This document shows positions 31,907 to 36,365 of a stretch of DNA of 36,365 nucleotides, one piece after another. The DNA is from Oscillospiraceae bacterium (GTDB lineage: Bacteria > Bacillota > Clostridia > Oscillospirales > CAG-272). Below the pieces are notes generated by a model that saw nothing but the letters and a program-made list of their open reading frames with translations, searched no databases and was not told where the DNA came from. Within the stretch, counting starts at the first letter, position 1; every line of letters begins with the position of its first letter. The position numbers and the translations under genes were made by a program. The stretch is from positions 1-36,365 of the forward strand of contig SVSM01000015.1 in assembly GCA_015064295.1 (NCBI GenBank), in the 5' to 3' direction.

Positions 31907-32812
31907 TCAACCGAACAGCGCGCTGACAAAATCGCCGGCGTTGAAATATTGCAGATCGTCGACCTTTTCCCCCACGCCGATGAACTTCACGGGGATCCCC
32001 AGCTCATCGCGGATGGAGAAGACGATGCCGCCCTTGGCGGTGCCGTCCAGCTTGGTCAGAACAAGCCCTGTCAGGGCAGCGGCATGCTTGAATTCCTTGG
32101 CCTGAAGCACGGCGTTTTGTCCCGTGGTGGCGTCCAGCACCAGCAGCGTCTCCCGGCAGGCGCCGGGAAGCTCACGGTCGATCACGCGGTCGATCTTGGC
32201 CAGCTCATCCATCAGATTTTTCTTATTGTGAAGGCGTCCCGCCGTATCGACGATCACCACGTCGGCGTTTCGCTTCTTGGCGGCGTTCAGCGCGTCGAAG
32301 ACAACGGCGGCGGGATCGGAGCCCTCGTCGTGACGGATCAGCTCCACCCCCACGCGCTCGGCCCAGATGCCGAGCTGATCGATGGCGGCGGCACGGAAGG
32401 TATCGGCAGCGGCCAGAAGCACCTGCTTCCCTTCTCCCTTTAACACGTTGGCGATCTTGGCGATGGAGGTGGTCTTCCCCACACCGTTGACACCGATGAC
32501 CAGGATCACCGAAGGGGTGGTGTCCAGCCTCAGAGGTTCCCCCTCGCCGATCATCTCGGTCAGGATCTCCCGAAGGGCGTCCTTGACCTGCTCCGGCTCG
32601 GTGATCTTATCCTGCTTGATCCTCGCGCGAAGGCTGTCCAGGATCGATTCGGTGGCGTTGACGCCCACGTCGGAGGTGATCAGGATCTCCTCCAGCTCCT
32701 CCAGCAGCTCCTCATCTACGGAGGAGAAACCGCGGAACAGAGCGTCCAGCCGTCCGAAGACGGCGTTTTTCGTCTTGGCAAGTCCTGCCTTCAGTTTTTC
32801 AAAAAAGCCCAT
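31907..32812 (-). CDS. ftsY: Signal recognition particle receptor FtsY
   Basis: FtsY is the membrane-associated GTPase that receives SRP-ribosome complexes. The 301-residue protein has a short N domain and a G domain with GVNGVGKTTSIAKIA near 107 and the DTFRAAAIDQL insertion box near 137. DTAGRLHNKKNLMDEL lies near 190, TKLDGTAKGG near 250, and FIGVGEKVDDL near 277. It lacks the long acidic A domain of E. coli, as usual in Gram-positives. Its ATG overlaps the smc stop by one base (TGATG), a tight smc-ftsY unit. Confidence 0.97.
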   Translation of the reverse strand: MGFFEKLKAGLAKTKNAVFGRLDALFRGFSSVDEELLEELEEILITSDVGVNATESILDSLRARIKQDKITEPEQVKDALREILTEMIGEGEPLRLDTTPSVILVIGVNGVGKTTSIAKIANVLKGEGKQVLLAAADTFRAAAIDQLGIWAERVGVELIRHDEGSDPAAVVFDALNAAKKRNADVVIVDTAGRLHNKKNLMDELAKIDRVIDRELPGACRETLLVLDATTGQNAVLQAKEFKHAAALTGLVLTKLDGTAKGGIVFSIRDELGIPVKFIGVGEKVDDLQYFNAGDFVSALFG

Positions 32813-35800
32813 CAGCTTACGTTTCCTCCGATCTTCTGTTCCACCTCGTTTACGTTCATGGAGAGCACCTTGGAGATGCCTCGGTCGGGCATGGTAATGC
32901 CGTAGAGCATATCCGACGCCTCCATGGTACCGCGGCGGTGGGTGATGGCGATAAACTGGGTCTTTTCGGCATAGCGGTGCATGTAGTCGGCCAGGCGTAC
33001 CACGTTGACCTCGTCAAGGGCCGATTCGATCTCGTCGAAGATGCAGAACGGCGTGGGATTGACGTTCAGGATGGCAAAGATCAGGGCAATGGCCACGAAG
33101 GCCTGCTCACCGCCCGACAGGGAGATGAGGTTCTTGATGATCTTGCCGGGAGGTGCCACGTTGATCTCGATGCCGCTGGTCAGCGGATTCTCGGGATCGC
33201 TGAGTGAGATCTCGGCGGTACCGCCGCCGAACAGCTCCTTGAAGGTCACCTTGAAGTTCTTGTTGATGTCCTCCACGGCGGCCACGAACTTGGTCTTCAT
33301 CTCACGCTCCAAGCGCTCGATGATGCCGTCCAGGCTTTCTCTTGCCTTGGTCAGATCCTCGAACTGGGCGGTATTGAAGTCGTAGCGCGTCTTCACGTCC
33401 TGATATTCCTCAATGGCACCCACGTTGACGTGGCCGAGGGCGCGGATCTTATTCTTCAGCTCGTTCTGCTTATGGCCGAATTCGGGACGGGTCTCGGCCG
33501 TCACGGGGGGATAGCCCAACTCGGCGGCCGCTGTATAGGTCAGCTCGTAGTCCTCCCAAATGCGGGCGGCAAGGCGGTCGTGCTCGGTGGTGAGCTGCTC
33601 GCGCTGGCCCTCCAATTTGGTGAACTCCCGGAAGAGGGTCTCTCTTCTGTGAGTTTTGTCACGAAGCTCTTCTCTTATACGGCTTTGCTGCTTCTCGTAT
33701 TCCAGATTCTGCGCGATCAGACGGCCCCGTTCCTCCTCCAGCCCCTTGATGTCTCCCGACAGGGCGTCGGTGGAGAGCTTGTTTTCGCCGATGCGGTTGC
33801 GGCTGGCGGCCAGCTTTTCGTTCAGGGTAGCGATCAGCTCCTCGGAGCGACGGATCTGCTCGGTAAGCGCCTCCACCGTGCCCACGTTGAGGGTAATGCT
33901 GCCCGTCAGGGCCTCCACGTCCTTCTCGGCGGCGGTCTTGGCGATCAGGCGGCCGTTATTGGCCGATACCGTATCGGCCAGCCGTTCCTCCAGACGGTTG
34001 CGGGCCTCCACGGCGGCAAGGGTGCGTGCCCCTGCCTCCTCCAGCTCCTTCTGAAGCGCGGTAATGCGGTCGGCAATTCGCCGACGCTCGTTTTCGTAAT
34101 GCTCGTGCTCCTTACCCAGGCCTGCCAGGTTCTCCTTGAGCCCCGTAAGACGAAGCTCCTCGGTTTCCAGACGGCTTCTCGTGACCTCGAATTGCGTCTG
34201 CTCGGCCTGCATCAGGGTGGTCAGCAGTGCCATCTTATCCCGAATGCCGTCTGCCTCGCTCCGCAGGTCGTTCAGGGCCTTGGCAAGCTCGGCAAGCTCC
34301 GACGCGACACGACGCTTTTCGATGTCCAGCTTGGCCATCTCCTCCTGCATCCCCGCAATCTGGGAGGAACGGGTGAGGATACCGCTGTCCTGCTTGACCG
34401 ATCCGCCCGTAAAGGAGCCGCCGGCGTTGACCAGCTGGCCGTCCAGGGTGACGATGCGGATGCGGTAGCCAAAGGCGCGGGCGGTATCGGCGGCGTGATC
34501 GATGGTATCGAATACCGCCGTCCGTCCCAGCATATTGCCGATGACACCGGCGTACTTCTTATCATGCTCGCAGAGAGCGTCTGCCATACCGACGTAGCCC
34601 TTCTGCTTGGCTAAATCGCCGACCGAAACGGTGGGCTGCTGGGCCTTGACCGACGTGATGGGATAGAAGGTGGCACGTCCGCCGTTCGTACGCTTTAAGA
34701 AGGCAATGGCGGCCTTGGCGGCCTCCTCGTTTTCGGTGACGATGTTCTGAATATTGGCACCCAGCGCCGTCTCAATGGCGATGCTGTACCCCGGCTTGAC
34801 GGCGATCAGCTTGGAAACGGGGCCGCAAATGCCCCGGAGATTGCCTCCCGACACAGCGTGCATCACGTTCTTGACGCTATGGTTATAGCCCTCCAGCAGG
34901 TCGTCCATGCGCTTCAGCGCCTCGATCCGCTGGGCCTTGGCCTCGGAGGAAACGCGGAGAGCGTTTTCCTTTTCCTTCCACTCCTCCTGCTTGGCTATTG
35001 TTTCGGCCTCACGGCCGGTCAGCTCGTTCAGCTTCTCCTGCTCGGCGGCGATGGCGGCGCGATAGGTCTCAACCGACTCCTCGGTCCGCTTCTTGCCGTC
35101 GGTCAGCACGGCGATGTCCTCCATCGCCAGGGCGATCTCCTCCTCCAGTCCCGCGCTGCGGTCGCTTTCCGACTCGTGAGAGCCCTCCAGCGCCGACAGG
35201 CGCACCTTTTCATCGATCAGCTCGGCGGAGGTAAGCTTTTCCTCGTCCTCACGGTCAAGGATGCTCTGATCGGCCAGCTCGACCTCAGCCCGCAGGCCTT
35301 CGATCTCCGTTTCGGCGGCAGAGATCCCGGTCAAGATCTCAGAAAGAACCTGCCGCTTTTCGGCCAGCTCCTTCTCCAGCTCCTCTCCCCGCTTTTGTCC
35401 GTCCCCAAGGGACAGCTTGCGGGCCTCCAGCTCGTTTTTCGTCTGCTCGATGCGGCTCTCGGTATGTAAAATATCGTTTTCCAGGACGCGGCTGGCACTC
35501 TCAAGGCCATGCCGCTGATCTACGTAGGCATTTACCTGGGCAGAGAGCTGCTCGGCTCGGTTCTGCCCTTCGGCGGCCTTTTGATAGAGGATCTCGCTCC
35601 GCTGCTCCAGGGCTGCGATCTCGCCGTCGGCGGCCTCCAGCTCCAGCTTCGCCGCCATGTAGCCCCGCTCGGTCTCGTTGGCCTTGGCTCGCATAGCCTC
35701 GGCATCATAGAGCCAAAGGGACACGTCTACGGCCTTCTTCTGCTCGTAAAGATCCAGATACTTGCGGGCGGCGTTGGCCTCCTTTTCCAGAGGTCCCACG

Positions 35801-36365
35801 CGGGCGGACAGCTCGCCCAGAATATCTCCGAGACGCACCAGATTGGCCTCGGTATCCTTCAGCTTACGCTCGGCCTCGTTCTTGCGGAAGCGGTACTTGG
35901 AAATGCCCGCCGCCTCCTCGAAGACCGAGCGGCGTTCGTCGCTCTTTTGGGAGATGATCTCTGCGATCTTGCCCTGACCAATGTTGGAATAGCCGGTCTT
36001 GCCGACACCGGTGTTCATGAACAGCTCGGCAATGTCCCGGAGGCGTACCGTCTTGCCGTTGATGAGGTACTCACTGTCCCCTCCGCGGTAGTAGCGGCGG
36101 GTGACGGTGACCTCGTCGTATTCGGTATCCAGACGGCCGATGCCGGTCGTGTTATCGATGATCAGCGACACCTCGGCATAGCCCATGGGACGGCGGTTGT
36201 CAGAGCCGCCAAAGATCACGTCCTCCATCTTGGAGCCGCGGATGCTCTTGGTGGACATTTCGCCCAGCACCCAGCGCACCGCATCGGTAATATTCGATTT
36301 TCCGCTTCCGTTAGGCCCCACGATCACCGTGATGCCCTGATCGAAGCTCAGTACAGTTTTGTCGG
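32812..36365 (-). CDS. smc: Chromosome partition protein SMC, N-terminus cut by window
   Basis: SMC dimers load on DNA near the origin and hold and extrude loops for segregation. The visible part is about 1,184 residues. It begins at the start of the ATPase head (DKTVLSFDQG, then Walker A GPNGSGKSN), so only about the first 15 residues lie beyond the edge. Long coiled coils flank a hinge near the middle (GGNLRGICGPVSKLI...GGRATFYPI, about 34,400-34,850). The C-terminal head has the signature LSGGEQAFVAIAL and Walker B CIFDEIESALDE. Length fits bacterial SMC. It leads the operon to leuS; rnc would be expected upstream, outside the window. Confidence 0.97.
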   Translation of the reverse strand, partial: DKTVLSFDQGITVIVGPNGSGKSNITDAVRWVLGEMSTKSIRGSKMEDVIFGGSDNRRPMGYAEVSLIIDNTTGIGRLDTEYDEVTVTRRYYRGGDSEYLINGKTVRLRDIAELFMNTGVGKTGYSNIGQGKIAEIISQKSDERRSVFEEAAGISKYRFRKNEAERKLKDTEANLVRLGDILGELSARVGPLEKEANAARKYLDLYEQKKAVDVSLWLYDAEAMRAKANETERGYMAAKLELEAADGEIAALEQRSEILYQKAAEGQNRAEQLSAQVNAYVDQRHGLESASRVLENDILHTESRIEQTKNELEARKLSLGDGQKRGEELEKELAEKRQVLSEILTGISAAETEIEGLRAEVELADQSILDREDEEKLTSAELIDEKVRLSALEGSHESESDRSAGLEEEIALAMEDIAVLTDGKKRTEESVETYRAAIAAEQEKLNELTGREAETIAKQEEWKEKENALRVSSEAKAQRIEALKRMDDLLEGYNHSVKNVMHAVSGGNLRGICGPVSKLIAVKPGYSIAIETALGANIQNIVTENEEAAKAAIAFLKRTNGGRATFYPITSVKAQQPTVSVGDLAKQKGYVGMADALCEHDKKYAGVIGNMLGRTAVFDTIDHAADTARAFGYRIRIVTLDGQLVNAGGSFTGGSVKQDSGILTRSSQIAGMQEEMAKLDIEKRRVASELAELAKALNDLRSEADGIRDKMALLTTLMQAEQTQFEVTRSRLETEELRLTGLKENLAGLGKEHEHYENERRRIADRITALQKELEEAGARTLAAVEARNRLEERLADTVSANNGRLIAKTAAEKDVEALTGSITLNVGTVEALTEQIRRSEELIATLNEKLAASRNRIGENKLSTDALSGDIKGLEEERGRLIAQNLEYEKQQSRIREELRDKTHRRETLFREFTKLEGQREQLTTEHDRLAARIWEDYELTYTAAAELGYPPVTAETRPEFGHKQNELKNKIRALGHVNVGAIEEYQDVKTRYDFNTAQFEDLTKARESLDGIIERLEREMKTKFVAAVEDINKNFKVTFKELFGGGTAEISLSDPENPLTSGIEINVAPPGKIIKNLISLSGGEQAFVAIALIFAILNVNPTPFCIFDEIESALDEVNVVRLADYMHRYAEKTQFIAITHRRGTMEASDMLYGITMPDRGISKVLSMNVNEVEQKIGGNVS

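Overview
The window looks like a chromosomal segment of a GC-rich, endospore-forming member of the Clostridia, most likely Oscillospirales or a close relative. The evidence is a complete spoIIAA-spoIIAB-sigF operon, a spore cortex-lytic (SleC-like) gene set, a very short spoVM, a Gram-positive smc-ftsY-nadD-yqeK-lcp-rsfS-leuS order, SD sequences of the AAAGGAG type, and dispersed multi-hairpin repeats at gene 3' ends. No rRNA, tRNA, insertion sequence or CRISPR array was seen. Lineage is inferred from gene content and not measured.

Layout. 1-3.9 kb: end of a YgjV-like membrane protein, a convergent repeat module, a ROK sugar kinase, mscL and a two-gene hypothetical unit (membrane anchor plus zinc-ribbon protein). 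4-12.3 kb: trpS, a WecA/TagO-type glycosyl-1-phosphate transferase whose start lies inside the trpS terminator fold, hpf, glpK, a diacylglycerol-kinase-family lipid kinase, guaB and an unrecognised tail-anchored protein. 12.5-16.8 kb: tcdA, a secreted CAP-domain protein, an HD-domain protein, then a compact switch made of an XRE repressor, an ImmA-type protease and a divergent sigma-region-4-like gene, with three matching palindromes in the shared control region.

16.9-23.95 kb is the sporulation block. The spoIIA operon runs leftward. Divergent from it are a stand-alone SleC-prodomain-like gene, a SpoIID-domain cortex-lytic enzyme with three peptidoglycan-binding repeats, a second peptidoglycan-binding protein, clpC, a 56-residue membrane protein and a 27-residue spoVM with a TTG start, closed by a strong terminator. 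24-26 kb holds a BspA-like leucine-rich lipoprotein, a second paired repeat module and rpsU. 26.1-36.4 kb is a tight leftward housekeeping operon from smc (cut by the window edge) to leuS.

The most interesting items are: (1) the cortex-lytic operon with its prodomain on a separate gene, linked to clpC and a hidden spoVM; (2) the 3'-end repeat family, whose stems change sequence while keeping pairing; (3) the XRE/ImmA switch with an operator filling the spacer of the target promoter; (4) the nested hairpin joining trpS termination to translation start of the next gene.
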